Assembly: GCA_035578155.1 (NCBI GenBank)
Contig: JAPWDM010000034.1
Coordinates: 1,056,501-1,120,500, forward strand
Origin: Brachynemurus nebulosus
Taxonomy: Eukaryota > Arthropoda > Insecta > Neuroptera > Myrmeleontidae
Direction: 5' to 3'
DNA: 64,000 nt
This document shows, piece by piece, positions 46,984 to 58,910 of the stretch. Under the pieces are notes generated by a model that made no database searches, was not told the DNA's origin, and saw only the letters and a list, made by a program, of their open reading frames with translations. The stretch's first letter is position 1; every line of letters begins with the position of its first letter. The translations under genes and the position numbers were made by a program.

Positions 46984-48126
46984 CAAGATTGTACCTACTT
47001 GTTTAAATTGTTATACAAGAAATTTATACCAAATGAAAATTTGATTGTAAAAAATAGGAAATTCTATCAATATTAAAAAATTTATTTTCAAGAATAGTAT
47101 TGTTGATACTAAAATTTATTTCGAATAAGAACCTATTCATTTAACGTAAAATGTTTGGCCGTCGATAATGAACTAGGTTACAATTAAAACAATTTCTTTC
47201 TGTGTAATAAAACTAGCATATTTTATTTATAAACTGAGCAGTCAAAATTGATATGAAAATGAAAATTCTGGTTTTCTAGATAGTTATGTTAAGAACTTTT
47301 GTAGAATTAAAAAAATTAATGCTGTGTTAACCTTTCTACTTCTAAATAAAAGCGTTCATACAGTTTAAAAACATGTTTTAATAAAAAATCGAAAATCAAT
47401 AGTTTCAAACAATTTAAACAATACCCATATATACCCATATGACGAAAATTGTAATTTGGACTATGAAATTTTTCACTCTTTTCTATGCATGACTCATGTG
47501 TGCTTTTAAACTATTTATAGTTTAATTTTGTGAAAAACTTAAAAAAATTACAATATTTTTTTTCGTTTTTTGGTATAGTACAATAATGTAGAATGTTTTA
47601 AACCAAATATTTGGGGACTTTGGTTTTGGAGCATTCTACACTAAAACATATTATTAATATGTAAATATTTCTAAACAGGGAATTGAAAATAATGTGTTAA
47701 TGCAAAAAAAACCACAAATTCTCTTATGTAAGCTAATACTTTAAGAATAAATACGTATACAGAGTGAAAAGTAAATAACTCTCATCGTTTTGAGCGACTC
47801 AAAGAGTCCTGTAGACACTAAAACCATAGGAATATTTTTTCGGGATTTAGTTGTATTCAATTAATTTACCCTTTCTTTCTCAGCAGTTTTAGATCATTAT
47901 TATTCAACGATAATTCAAATTAACAAATCATTAATAATATGGGTAAATACTTATTGGTAAGAATTATATAGTTTACACATATGTCCTATTGTGCTAGAAT
48001 GTCAATAGGACAATGCATTTTAATTGCCTATATTCAGAGGCACGTAAGAACATTACATATATTGGGTAATTTTGAAAAATGAATGAAAGTATACATGTAA
48101 TATTTTAATAAAAATATTGAACGTAA
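46984..48126. other. AT-rich non-coding stretch
   Basis: No gene. A small hairpin lies at about 47590-47638 (GTAGAATG...CATTCTAC), and 47760-47830 resembles MITE ends of the ACAGGGTG type. Confidence 0.4.
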
Positions 48127-49255
48127 GTATGAAAATGACGAATGGAGAGGGGTTTTAATACATCATCCGAACAATACAGATACATAAAAGAATGGGAACA
48201 TTAGGAGTAGAAGTCATCAGGAAAAATAAAATGAAAGATTAATTTAATTTAAAAATTACGCAACCGGTTTCGGAAGAGCTTGTGCTTCCGTCTTCAGGCG
48301 TATTCCTTTAATAAAAATAAAAACAATATATAAAAATACAGTGCATATTTATGAAATTAATAGTAAACAAATAGTTGTCAAAAAACAGGCAATTACTTAC
48401 ATGGAAAAAAAATTTATAAAATAATATCACAAAAAGGTATTTTTTATGTTCGATAATTACATTGTGAATTAATTTTTAAAAAAAATATAAAATTAAGTTA
48501 CAGTGTTGGCAAACAAAATGACAACGTGCGAAAAAAGTTGGCGGTTTATATATCTTTCGGCAAGGTATTGGGCGCGAATTTGTTGAAGGTGTGACTGTAT
48601 TGGCTGTCAAGTTCAGACGAGTCCGTGGAAAGGTTGGCGTTGGGATGTATGGAACATATCCAGCAATGTTCTAGAAATAATCTTTTTCTAGAATGTGCTT
48701 CTGTTTGTATTACTGTGGGGTTTTCAAAATCAAAGCGATGGTTGTTGAGCCATGAATGTTGTGCTAGGCCGGAGCTAGTGTCGCCACGTTGGACATTCCG
48801 ACGATGCTGATCAAGTCTGTGCGATAGTTTTTGTTTGGTGTTACCCACATAGGCCGCATCACAATCCCGACAACGGATCATATAAACCACATTTTGACGG
48901 TTGCTTGTGGAGGTTGAGGGTTTTAAATTTGAATAAAAATTTTTTAGGTTTGTGGAATATTGAAAAGTTGGGTGGAGACTAAAAGGTTTCAAGATTTTTT
49001 TAATATTTTCAGAGTGCTGTCCGGTAAAAGGAAGAGAAAAATAATGTTTGTTGAGCGTGTTCTGCTTAAAGGAGAAATGATGACTCCTAATGTTCCCTTT
49101 ATATTTATAATACAGATACATAATTCGAGGTACCTGGGTTCGAATCTCAGACACCTCAGCTTGATAATTTTTCAATCACTGTGTGGTTATATACCGTTTT
49201 AATTATATCTGTATCATCTGGCTGATGTAATAAAACCCCTCTCCATTCGTTATTT
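48127..49255 (-). mobile_element. Penelope-like retroelement fragment flanked by inverted copies
   Basis: An endonuclease ORF (48546-49175) is followed on the minus strand by a 3' UTR with a CTCTTCCGAAACCGGTTGCG block, a sequence type common to Penelope-like elements. Bases 48127-48215 (AATGGAGAGGGGTTTTAATA, GGGAACATTAGGAGT) are an inverted copy of 49080-49255. Such inverted or tandem partial copies are usual for Penelope-like elements. The reverse transcriptase is absent. Confidence 0.8.
48546..49175 (-). pseudogene. GIY-YIG endonuclease domain of a Penelope-like element
   Basis: The frame encodes the end of the linker (HYFSLPFTGQHSENIKKIL) and the GIY-YIG nuclease: VVYMIRC at 96-102 in the GIY position, C102/C105 as part of the zinc finger typical of these elements, YVG at 109-111, catalytic Arg120 with His124 (LSHRLDQH), and Glu169 in LFLEHCW. 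The domain looks complete. The upstream reverse transcriptase is missing and the frame has no ATG start, so this is a truncated copy. The enzyme normally nicks target DNA for priming. Confidence 0.88.
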
Positions 49256-49575
49256 TCATGTTAGAATTTCTTAAACACATTTTGTGTGTTTTAAGCAATA
49301 TGTCCAGTATTAGACAACAATCCTAGCTAACAATATTCATCGTAGTATGTACCCAAAATGTAAGAAATTCCGAAACAAATTTAAATAATACCAATTTGAA
49401 TAGTTCAAAAAATACACATTACATAGTTCGTTGTAAGAATAATCACTTCGACGATCTTTTTTTAACGAATTACTAAAATTGTTTAAGGACTGTGGTATGT
49501 AAGAAATAATAACACTCACATAATTTTAAAATATTTTATTAAAAATTAACTTGAGTATACAGCTGTTGGAAAAGT
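49256..49575. other. AT-rich non-coding stretch
   Basis: Nothing supported. Confidence 0.3.
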
Positions 49576-49579
49576 TACA

Positions 49580-49820
49580 CTATTGTTTTACTTTGGAACT
49601 CATAAAATGTTGAGAGTTTATTTTAACGTCTCCTATAGGATCGTAAGTATAACCCTTTATCTGCAATTTTTTCATCACCATCGCAGGCGACTGTATTCTC
49701 GTTATCATCAGCTTCTCCTTCGCTCGCAATAGCTTCGATGTCGATAGCAGATGTTTTTTCATCACTGTCTTCTGCCGTTGTCTGGTACGTTTTGGTATCC
49801 TTTGATGTCTTTTGATGCAT
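49580..49820 (-). pseudogene. Acidic short ORF with a possible frameshift, unidentified
   Basis: From an ATG at 49820 the frame reads acidic, low-aromatic sequence (EDSDEKTSAIDIEAIASEGE, then ADDNENTVACDGDEKIADKG). Near 49655 a second frame takes over with YTYDPIGDVKINSQHFMSSK and stops at 49580. The composition of both halves is more protein-like than the surroundings, so this could be a small gene with one indel, or a chance frame. No family recognised. Confidence 0.25.
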
Positions 49821-49878
49821 TTACGTGTCTTTTGGTGTATTTTGGTTAGGTGCCTTTTGGTGCATCACATATACACAC

Positions 49879-49879
<1 letters not shown>

Positions 49880-49931
<52 letters not shown>
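49880..49931. repeat. (TA)n tract followed by an ACAGGGTG-type MITE end
   Basis: 52 bp of TA, then TACAGGGTGTAAAATATATAA at 49937-49956. Confidence 0.9.
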
Positions 49932-49938
<7 letters not shown>

Positions 49939-49959
49939 ACAGGGTGTAAAATATATAAC

Positions 49960-50879
49960 TCTCCGAAAAAATAGGGGAGAAAGGTCTCAATTTACTAATT
50001 AAGTTTTGCTAGTTAAATTGTACCGATCAAGTTTCATTTCAGAAATTTTCGATTGTCAAAAACGTGTTAAAAAATGGCCCCTAGAAAAAAAAACTTAATC
50101 AGGCTCTGATTACTTATCATTTTTTTCCTTTGCTTTTTGGAACGTAAATTTTTTTGTCAACAAAATATTTTTACCTGCTTGTTTACGGAATCTTTTTAAA
50201 ATAGCTATACAGCAGTGTCCATAAAAATTTGAACATGATTTTTAATGAAACAATCTACGTCATATTTCAAAAAGATGGATTTCGTCAAATCTCATTAAAT
50301 TATTTGGAAATTTAACAAACACCTGCAATCGATTTTAGTAATCACTGACTGTCAACTTTAATCCAATTCTTTGACACATTTAACACATTCAGGGCTGCCT
50401 CTAACATTGGCGTAGTTCAGAACAAAATTAAAACTAAACACCCCTCAGAATAAAGATGGTTTAATGGTTAAGGGCGCTTTTCTAATCATGGGACTGGTGA
50501 CATGAAAATATTTTTTTCACTATAAAATTTAGTTTTTTCGAATTATGACACAACAATTAAATTTAAAACATTTCTAAAATATACAATCGGTTTATTATTC
50601 ATGCACATACAAATACTTTTAATTTTAATACTTTGATTTAAAGAAAATCCAGTACTTCTATTGTTGAAAATATGGTTATTTTCGAAGTGAAAAATGTACT
50701 GTTTTATTATTGATAAAATGATAATATCAGTCGTACACATGTGACAAATATGTATAAATAGGTTACTAGTGTTTTTAATAAATAATAAATTTTCAGAACA
50801 GTATATGTATAAATATCCAAATGACAGGTACCTAATAAATAACTTGAAAATATCTTTTTTAAAAAATAACTAATGGTCC
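49960..50879. other. Non-coding stretch
   Basis: No gene seen. No repeat boundary other than the MITE end at its left. Confidence 0.3.
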
Positions 50880-50939
50880 AAGAGCCCGCCGTATGCAAAA
50901 CCTATGATAAGATACCTATGTATTTTTTGTAGGTAGTAC

Positions 50940-51248
50940 TAGAGTCCCTATAATAAATAGAGTCGTGACATGTGTGCTGAACGCTGATTGGTTCCGGCAT
51001 TTTGTATCCAATGTTTTCGTAAAATACATTGGAAATAAATTAAATGTTAACAAAAACCATTTAGTTTAACTTAGAAAGAATAATTAAATTAAAATTTTTA
51101 ATTGTTCATTAATTCATAACTTATTAACAATAATTATGTACTCAAAAATATTTACTCAAACATGTGATAATTAATTTTGAAGCTTCCCGCTCTGTTTTGG
51201 ATACAAAATGGATGACATGTCACGACTCTATTTATTATAGGGACTCTA
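50940..51248. mobile_element. hAT-like MITE (309 bp)
   Basis: Ends TAGAGTCCCTATAATAAATA and complement, continuing through GAGTCGTGACATGT. Flanking octamers GGTAGTAC and AGTAGTAC are 7 of 8 identical. No coding capacity. Confidence 0.75.
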
Positions 51249-51266
51249 AGTAGTACTACCCCAGAC

Positions 51267-51597
51267 CTAAATTTTGCCTGCATGATAAAAATATGACGTC
51301 ACTTCCGGTTATGGTTTTGTTACGTCATCAAATACATTGATGATATTTACACAAAAATGAAAGCTGCCAGATCTTAAAAATTCGTAAAAATATGGCTGCC
51401 TTCATTGAAAGGTTTTTTTTTTCAGTGAAAGCAGCCTCATTGTTGCGAATTACTAAGGCCTGGCAGCACTCAATCTTTTTATTTTGGACTTCGAAACCTT
51501 CGTTTTGGTGTAAATATTATCAATGTATTTGATGACATGACAAACCCATAACCGGAACTGACATCATATTTTTATCATGCGGGCAAAATTTTGTAAT
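51267..51597. mobile_element. MITE with ~95-bp inverted repeats
   Basis: AAATTTTGCCTGCATGATAA at the left and its diverged complement at the right, continuing through TTCCGGTTATGG and ACATTGATGATATTTACAC. No coding capacity. Confidence 0.75.
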
Positions 51598-51690
51598 TCT
51601 AAAGAAAGCTCCCTTTAGCGCTATACTTACAAAAAATCGTTCATCTATCTTATACATACGTTTTGCATACGGTGGCCTCTCCGGCTATAA

Positions 51691-52503
51691 GTTTTGTGTA
51701 CATATTATGTGCAAATACATAGAATAGAATATAATATCAATATGTATATGGACATACACACAGTAACACTCACACACATACATATGTATTACATATTTCA
51801 GTCTTTTTTTTTAGGGTTCCGAAGAACTCTAGAAGCTGTTGTAATTTTTTAATGTGACTGGGTTGTAACATTTTCAGAAATTCTACGCCTTTGGAACACG
51901 AAATTTTGCAAATATAATACATGCTACAGATAGATATCTCAACTAACCGTCAATTTTACGTTAAAGTATATTCTGATATTTGTTAACATTTCCAAAAATT
52001 CAAATCAAAATTATTAAGAGAAATGTTGAAAAATAATTCTACGTATACTGTTTGCAGATTATCATTAGAAAAATCTTTTAAAGTTAAAGTTCTTTTAACA
52101 ACTTTTATTCTTTACATCTCGTTTCAGAAATATTGTGTTTCAAAGTCTATGTGATTTGTAAGGAATCAAATTACCACTTAATTGACCCTTAAATAACACA
52201 AACAGAAATAACATTGTGATTGTCGAATATATTTATTTATTTTCATAGTAAACTGTACAAAATAATATAATGCCACCTATTTTATTCGGAAACTACAAAA
52301 ATGCAAATAATTCAGAAGCCCTTCTTAATGTGTGTATAAAACGCACTTGGACAACTCTTTTAATAAATGTTGTATATGAATATGGAGATTGTATGTGTGT
52401 GCTATCAATGCTATAGTTGTTTATTTATTTAAAAAATTTTTGTCTAAGCGTGTGAAGATGATATGGATGTCTGTGTGTTTGTAAGTATGCGATGTCTGTT
52501 TGT
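51691..52503. other. Non-coding; probable 3' UTR of a minus-strand gene at its right end
   Basis: The minus strand has AATAAATAAAC at about 52421-52431, downstream of the candidate terminal exon at 52504. Otherwise nothing supported. Confidence 0.35.
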
Positions 52504-52563
52504 CTACTGAAACTTGAGTTCGCTTAGGTCGGGTTGCAGGTAAATTGGTATTTCAAAGTGTTG
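52504..52563 (-). CDS. Candidate terminal exon of an unknown gene
   Basis: A strong acceptor on the minus strand (TTTATTCTTTTATTTCAG) precedes a 60-nt open stretch in phase 0 coding QHFEIPIYLQPDLSELKFQ and a stop, with AATAAA about 80 bp downstream. I do not recognise the protein and cannot find the preceding exon with confidence. It lies just outside the inverted duplication described at 52570-54760. Confidence 0.35.
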   Translation of the reverse strand, partial: QHFEIPIYLQPDLSELKFQ

Positions 52564-52569
52564 CTGAAA

Positions 52570-53861
52570 TAAAAGAATAAATTTGGTAAAAAATTTATAG
52601 CGGTGACTTTCATGTGGACATTTAAAATTTTACGATAATGATAACTGATGCAGATACTTTCGCATTTTCCGTTAAAGTTTTCCTCTAAAGTTACTCAATT
52701 ATGAATAAAAAATTTTCTTTTAGATAATTGAAATACATTTTTGTTTGTAATATAATTGGCCTTTCGTCACATCTGTTTTTCTTGACAAACTTTTAACTAT
52801 ACCCCTTTTCAAATACAATTGATCATGAGTTGTCGTTAAAAAATTAAATAATTCTTATATTCGAAACAAATCAATCTTCTATTCTTTTCTAAAAACAAAC
52901 TGCAAATTTAAAATTTACGCATTTGAAACAATGAAAGAGATAAAGCTAAGAAAACGGGAATTACTCAAACTCGTAAGTGATGACTAATGTTTAAATTTAA
53001 GTGAAATAGATTATATTTAAAATCGTTTAAAAATTAATTTTTGATCTTAGTGAGAAAATTGAGAGAAGAAAAAATAAGTCGTTATCAAACATTGTTATTA
53101 ATTTCTGTTTTTCTCTTATGTACTTTAGCTGCAAAACTATCGAATATGGAACACATTGTACAGATTTGACATATGTACATACCAATACATAAAACGGGTA
53201 TTTAGTTTTTATAGATATGTAGTGAAGAAGTTGTGTACCAATGTATCAACAATTAGAAATTCATGTTTTATGATAGTTAAAAGAAAATGTTTTTAATTTT
53301 TGAAAAATTACAACTCATGGAAATTTTTCTTGTGTATTTTTTTCATTGTTCTGTTCTGTTCTCTTTTTATTTGTTTGGTAATTTATTTATAAGTGTAGTT
53401 TTTAATGTAATTTGTTACTAAATTAATAATGTGCAATGCAAATATTGATATCAGAGTTATGGTTTTTGCAGTATTCATAATGCACTGTGATATAAAAAAC
53501 TAAAAAATTTTAAAAACTAAAAAAATAATTCATAAACTTATATTAAGCAAAATTTATGAAAAACTGTTCGCTTTTCTGTGTACAATATAGTACTTATAAG
53601 TTCGACAGTGAACACATGTTTACATATTATAGTAAAATAAAAAAAATTTTTTTGTTTATTTTTAAAAAAATTTTTATTATACAGGGTGCGAATAATTTTA
53701 GTTTGGTCAGAGGCGTATTCAGGGAAATTTATATTAAACGATGAGTTGGCTGGGATGCGATTTTTTCAGATAGCGAATTCCGAAAAAAAATTTATGTCTT
53801 CGGCAATTATACACCGAGGTAAACCATCTGTTAAAAGGAAGAGAGTTATTTACTTTACACC

Positions 53862-53931
<70 letters not shown>

Positions 53932-53942
53932 TTATATATATA

Positions 53943-54021
<79 letters not shown>

Positions 54022-54760
54022 GATATATAGATATATATGTATATATACAGGGTGCAAAATAAATAAGTTTCATCCTTTTGAGAGCTGGTTTATCTCGGTG
54101 TAAAATTTTCGAAGGCAAAAATTTTTTCGGAATTCGCTATCTGAGAAAATCGCATCGCCAGCTCATCGTTTAATATAAATTTCTCTGAATACGCCTCTGA
54201 CCAAACTAAAATTATTCGCACCCTGTATAATAAACATTTTTTTTTAAAATAAAAATAAATTTTTTTTATTTTATGACAATATGTAAACATCTGCTAACTT
54301 TTGAATAGATATGTACTGTATAGTACAAAAAAAAGCGAACACAATTTTTCATAAATTTTGGTTAAAATATGTTTGAAATATTTTTGTAGGTTTTTATTTC
54401 ACAGGACGTTATGAATATTGCAAGAACCGTAACTCTGGTATTAGTATAAAACATTGTTGCAATACTTTAATTACAGGTATTAATTTAATTACAAAATACA
54501 TTAAAAATTATACTTGAATTTTCAAACAAACCAAAATAAAAACTTCCCTTTAACTGTAATAAAACATTGTTCTTAATTGTTGGTACACAACGAAGATTAA
54601 AAAGTGAATTTTTATTCATAACTGGGTAACTTTAGCGGAAAACTCTAACAGAGAATTGCAAACTTCGGCATTAATTATCATTATTGTAAAATTCTGTTGC
54701 CAAATTTGTTCTGTTATACCAACAAGCTGAAACAAAACACATTTAAATAATAATTTATGT
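52570..54760. repeat. Large inverted duplication around a (TA)n core and two small MITEs
   Basis: Bases 52580-52710 match 54600-54700 inverted, and 53370-53866 match 54048-54545 inverted. The left arm is interrupted at about 52750-53340, partly by sequence shared with 24140-24320. The centre is (TA)n/(TG)n DNA at 53866-54047, flanked on each side by a MITE whose ends are TACAGGGTG and CACCCTGTA (53690-53866 and 54048-54232). Confidence 0.75.
54616..54726 (-). CDS. Candidate exon inside the right arm of the duplication
   Basis: A good acceptor on the minus strand (GTGTTTTGTTTCAG) is followed by 36 open codons (LVGITEQIWQQNFTIMIINA, then EVCNSLLEFSAKVTQL), a stop, and AATAAA directly after it. 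It could be an alternative last exon of the same unknown gene as 52504-52563. The diverged inverted copy at 52580-52710 is not open in the same way. No family recognised. Confidence 0.25.
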   Translation of the reverse strand, partial: LVGITEQIWQQNFTIMIINAEVCNSLLEFSAKVTQL

Positions 54761-55600
54761 ACCTGCGACACACATCAAAATAAGAGTACCAATACCATTA
54801 TAAATAAAAATTGTATGTATGTGTGTGTAAGCAAATATACAGTAAGGTAAATGTCCCAAATTCCGACACTTTAAGGAAGAACTAAACATATTTCCCTAGA
54901 ATAATTTAAAATTTGTTAGAAAGACTCAAAGTCTTTTGTTAACAGCTAGACCAAAATTTTTACTTTAGATAAATTATCACTTAAGAAAAATAGAAAGATA
55001 AAATACAAAAAATAAAAATTTTTGGACTACTGCAATGGCACATAATTTCGACATCTACCATAAGAACTTAGCTCTAAATTTAATACCTTTTTGAACTTAT
55101 TTTCGTGTTTTTAAATTCAACAGCTGCCCATAATTTTGACTATAAACGTTTTAGCTCAAATAAAAAGAAAGAAAAAATTGATACAGATGCATTTAAGTAT
55201 AATTTATTGAAAAATTGCTTTATTTATTACACGTACATATTAGTTAATAATGAACTTTTCCAAGTTTTGCTATTATAAAAATCAATACTATTTTGTATAT
55301 TTCGCAAAATAGCTAATTGGTCATTAATTTTAGTACAATATTTGTTAAAAATAAATCGAAATATACAAAAGGTAGTATTACCTAATGTTCATAGATATCT
55401 CTGATATACAAAACGAACGTTTTAAAAGCAGAATTTTTTTAAATTTTTTAAAATAATATAAACGTCCGATTTTAGGACACTGTCTGATTTTGGGTCATTT
55501 ACCTTATGTATTGACAATTTCAAATTGATAAATACATAAATACAATACAAAACTAAGCCAAGTTTTTTTTTTTTTTTTAAACGATGTAATACTAATAAAT
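54761..55600. other. Non-coding stretch
   Basis: No gene seen. Confidence 0.3.
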
Positions 55601-55619
55601 AAATGTCTTGTGTACAGAA

Positions 55620-55985
55620 TACAGCTGGCCATTTTTTTGTACGGTGGATAAGGACCGCATAAAAAACGCACAAAAAAATATATTCAAAAAAGTCATAAAT
55701 AGCTATAACAAGGTTAGTTCGGTTCAGACTGTAAAAAAAACTTTTTTATGCCGTGGATCGGGACCGCATCAAAAAAGTTTCAAAGTAACATCTATTAAAA
55801 TTGTGAGTTTTTGGGCGTTTTGAGTTATGTATTTTCGATGAAACTTTTTTTATACGGTCCCGATCCACCGCATAAAAAAACTTTCATCGAAAATACGTAA
55901 CTCAGAACGCTCAAAACCTCACATTTTTAATAGATGTTGCTTTTTTAAACAAGATAAAGCCTTAATTTACACGTATGAACATTTT
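55620..55985. repeat. Compound palindrome (A-B-A'-B')
   Basis: Block A (55738-55783, TTTTTTATGCCGTGGATCGG and so on) is followed by B (AACATCTATTAAAATTGTGA through GTATTTTCGATG). Then come an inverted A and an inverted B (to 55938). A is itself nearly self-complementary (ATGCGGT...ACCGCAT). Further ACCGCATAAAAAA ends lie at 55653 and 56208. Confidence 0.7.
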
Positions 55986-56768
55986 ATTTCATTTTTATAG
56001 GTAATATTATGAAAATTTTGAAAAATACATCTGTAAAAAAATTAAATGAACCAATAACTTATGTTCTTATGCAATGTATTAATTAAATGTTTAGAAGCCG
56101 TTAAAAAGTATTTTTATCAAGGAAAGTTATTATAGTAAATGTTTAGGTTTCTTATTATCTCTTGATTTTGAGTCATATTATGCGTTTTAATGGCCACTTT
56201 TTACAAACCGCATAAAAAAATCGCACAAGAAAAAAATAGTTTAGCTTTCTAAGAGTAAAAGAATTTTTAAAATCGGATGGGTAATTAGTTTTGGTATTTT
56301 TGGGGACCCAAGAACCCGAACGGATTTTGTGCAGCATAGTTGTATCCATCTAAAATAATTTAGTTCTCTAGCAGTGAGAAATTTTTTAGAATGGGTTCGG
56401 TAGCTTATTACTGGCGTTTTCGGATCGCCCACAGCCCCCCAGAATTAACGTAGAGTGTTGAGATTTGATATGTTGATATGGTTCGTACTTAAGTTGTGCT
56501 TTTTGGAGGTTTTAATATTTTACCACCCTCCCCAACATAAAATTGTAACTATGATGTTCAGACCGATGTACGATTCAAATCGCTGGCTTCATTGTTATTA
56601 ATTGTAATAATGTGAAATTATCGATATATTAATTATGAACTCAGTAGAACCGATTCTTTATGCTAATAACGGGATATATTTTCAATAACAGTTTAAGGAC
56701 AGTTCTAATACCCTTTGGTGATTTAATATAGGGTTGCTAACACAAAATTTCAGAAAATCCAGAGATGC
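55986..56768. repeat. Non-coding; two 120-bp satellite monomers at 56230-56430
   Basis: AGAGTAAAAGAATTTTTAAA and the monomer after it match the array at 33.7-33.9 kb. Bases 56440-56550 resemble R6 (AGTTGTGCTTTTTGGAGGTT). GGGTTGCTAACAC at 56733 and its complement at 58243-58252 suggest an outer element around the next one. Confidence 0.5.
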
Positions 56769-58077
56769 ACCGTCAAGTGGCATTACTTTGGCCCAAAATA
56801 AAACATTTTCAAAATTTCCTTGTGATATATTTTATACAAAAATTTTAAAACAATATTTGTATAATTCTGGTGCTATGGCTACCATTTTTTTTAATTTTGG
56901 AAGAATGCGTATATTTTTTTTATATTTTTAAATATTTGGCCAAAGTTACCCAGGGGTTGGGGTCACTTTAGCCACTTGTTATTTTAATTGTTTAAAATCC
57001 ATAGTAAAGGTACTTTAAAGCAAAGTTACCTTTCTTTATGATAAGTTATGACATAAGGCACAGTTAATAGACAAAATAATATAGAAAAAAATTTATTTAA
57101 TAAACGGAAGTAAAATATATATTTAAAACCAATCGTATAAATTCTATATACATTTATCAGTCGGAAAATTTGAATCAAACTAAAAGTTGCTGTGATACTT
57201 CACTAAATTAAATAGACCTAGTTATAACGAAGCAAAAAATATCCAGTTCAGGAACTTTGAAATGTCCTCTGAAATTTAAGAGTTTTGGTGGATTTATTTT
57301 GGAAACAATATTTTCCCACTTGTAAATAAGTTTGTCCTTTTTCTAAGGCCAAACTCAGCACTTATTTTTTTTTCCATGCAGTCAAGAGTTGGCCTTTCTT
57401 CACCTTCATCAGGCATCTTGTAAATCAACCCAAAATAGTATTGTTTTTTATAAGAGACAATGATAGTATCCTTCTTTTAAGCGTTTTTTTCTTCGCCAAC
57501 TTTTCATATGTAATTTTTGGGAATACCTACTTGATTCCGCTGTCATTTGAGTCTCAGTTGAAACTTGAAAGTAAAATAATGATATTAGTACACAATTCGA
57601 ATCGTTTAATAATTTATTTTACAATAATAGCACAGAAAAAACACAGTTTATAAGATTGGCGAAAGTTACCCCATTCAGGATCAATTTTGTTATCTTGGAA
57701 TTTTTTTTTAAAAAAGAAATAAACAAGGAAATATATCATTTTGAAACTTTAGTTAATGTTTAACAACTGTTTATAGATCCTATTAAAGTACTTACCTTTT
57801 TATAAAAGCGAATACAACCAGTTGCACTGATAAAAGTTTCACAGTTAAAATTATGAATACACATAACCATCAAACTAAAACAGCCAGTGATACAGACATA
57901 TGAATGTTTAAAAATGAAATTACCTGTATAGTATATTGGCTACAAGTATAATGTGTAATATGTAATAATAGATAAATGTAAAAACTTTCTGCTTCTAATA
58001 TTTATAAAAGGAAACATCTTTTTATCGAAGGGTGTCCAAAGTTACCCCGGTGTACTAAAGTAACTCCACTTGACGGT
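56769..58077. mobile_element. 1.3-kb element with GTAACTTTGG-type ends
   Basis: Left end ACCGTCAAGTGGCATTACTT and the complement of the right end ACCGTCAAGTGGAGTTACTT form ~23-bp terminal repeats. The subterminal motif GGGTAACTTTGG (or its complement) recurs at 56940, 57660 and 58035. These look like repeated binding sites for a transposase. Flanks are ATGC and ATGT, so a target duplication is unproven. One short protein-like frame is inside. Confidence 0.7.
57294..57416 (-). pseudogene. Short C-terminal transposon-type protein fragment, unidentified
   Basis: A minus-strand open stretch preceded in frame by YFGLIYK reads MPDEGEERPTLDCMEKKISA, EFGLRKRTNLFTSGKILFPK, stop. The composition is protein-like in very AT-rich DNA, and it lies in the middle of a terminal-repeat element, so it may be the remnant of that element's gene. 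I do not recognise the family. Confidence 0.3.
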
Positions 58078-58087
58078 ATGTAAAGTA

Positions 58088-58192
<105 letters not shown>

Positions 58193-58269
58193 ATTTTCTT
58201 TGTCTAAACCCTAAAGATTTCCGGAGTCTCTGGTCTCAAACCGGAGACTTAGCAACCTTGGTTTAATAG

Positions 58270-58910
58270 CAATTAAAAACTATAAAAACAGTATTTCATA
58301 TGACTTTAAATCTTCATAATGATTGTTAATTATTTGTAGCATTTTATATTGCATATTGAAAATCGAACGATGTGAATATACTTATATGATGTTGATAAAA
58401 ATTCTTGGTGGACGACAAAGATATATATAACATAGAGTTTGGGGACACCATGAGATAGGCAATGTTTAGTTCGGGGACTTTTGAAAATTATTTTTATAAA
58501 TTGTTCGCTATAAGTTATATGTATTTAAAGATAGTTTGAGGAGAGTTCCCATGAGTATTCGCTAGTTGAATGTCATTTAAAAATTGTAAAAACAGTATTC
58601 CCTATGACTTTGAATCTTTATAATAATATTTTAATTTTTGTAACATTTTACCCTACATGTTGCGCAACACAAGATACGAATATTCATAATCGTGATTAAA
58701 ATTCTTTGTGGACAACAAAGAGATATTCTATCAGAGAGTTTGGGGACATCATGAGATAGGCATGTTTAGTTCGGGGACTTTTGAAAATTATTTTTATAAA
58801 TTGTTCGTAATACGTTATATGTATTTAATGATAGTTTGAGGACAGTTCTCTTGCGTATTGGCTAGTTGAATGTTATTTAAAAATTGTAAAAACAGTAGTC
58901 CTTATGACTG
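58270..58910. repeat. ~301-bp tandem repeat, just over two copies
   Basis: GAGTTTGGGGACA.CATGAGAT at 58434 and 58735, and TTCGGGGACTTTTGAAAATT after each, give a period of 301 bp. A third partial unit starts near 58270. Non-coding. Confidence 0.85.

Larger units (their letters stand above)
50880..51690. mobile_element. Outer inverted-repeat element containing two further MITEs
   Basis: GAGCCCGCCGTATGCAAAAC at 50881 and the complement of GAGGCCACCGTATGCAAAAC at about 51660-51680 form outer terminal repeats. Two MITEs (50940-51248 and 51267-51597) lie inside. Confidence 0.65.

Noticed and set aside
49130..49165. GGGTTCGAATCTC as a tRNA B box (tRNA gene or SINE)
   Set aside because: No acceptor stem, A box or cloverleaf can be formed around it, and it lies inside the Penelope-like open frame.
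49080..49255. Hammerhead ribozyme in the Penelope-like arms
   Set aside because: The CTGATGA and GAAA core motifs are not both present in workable order.
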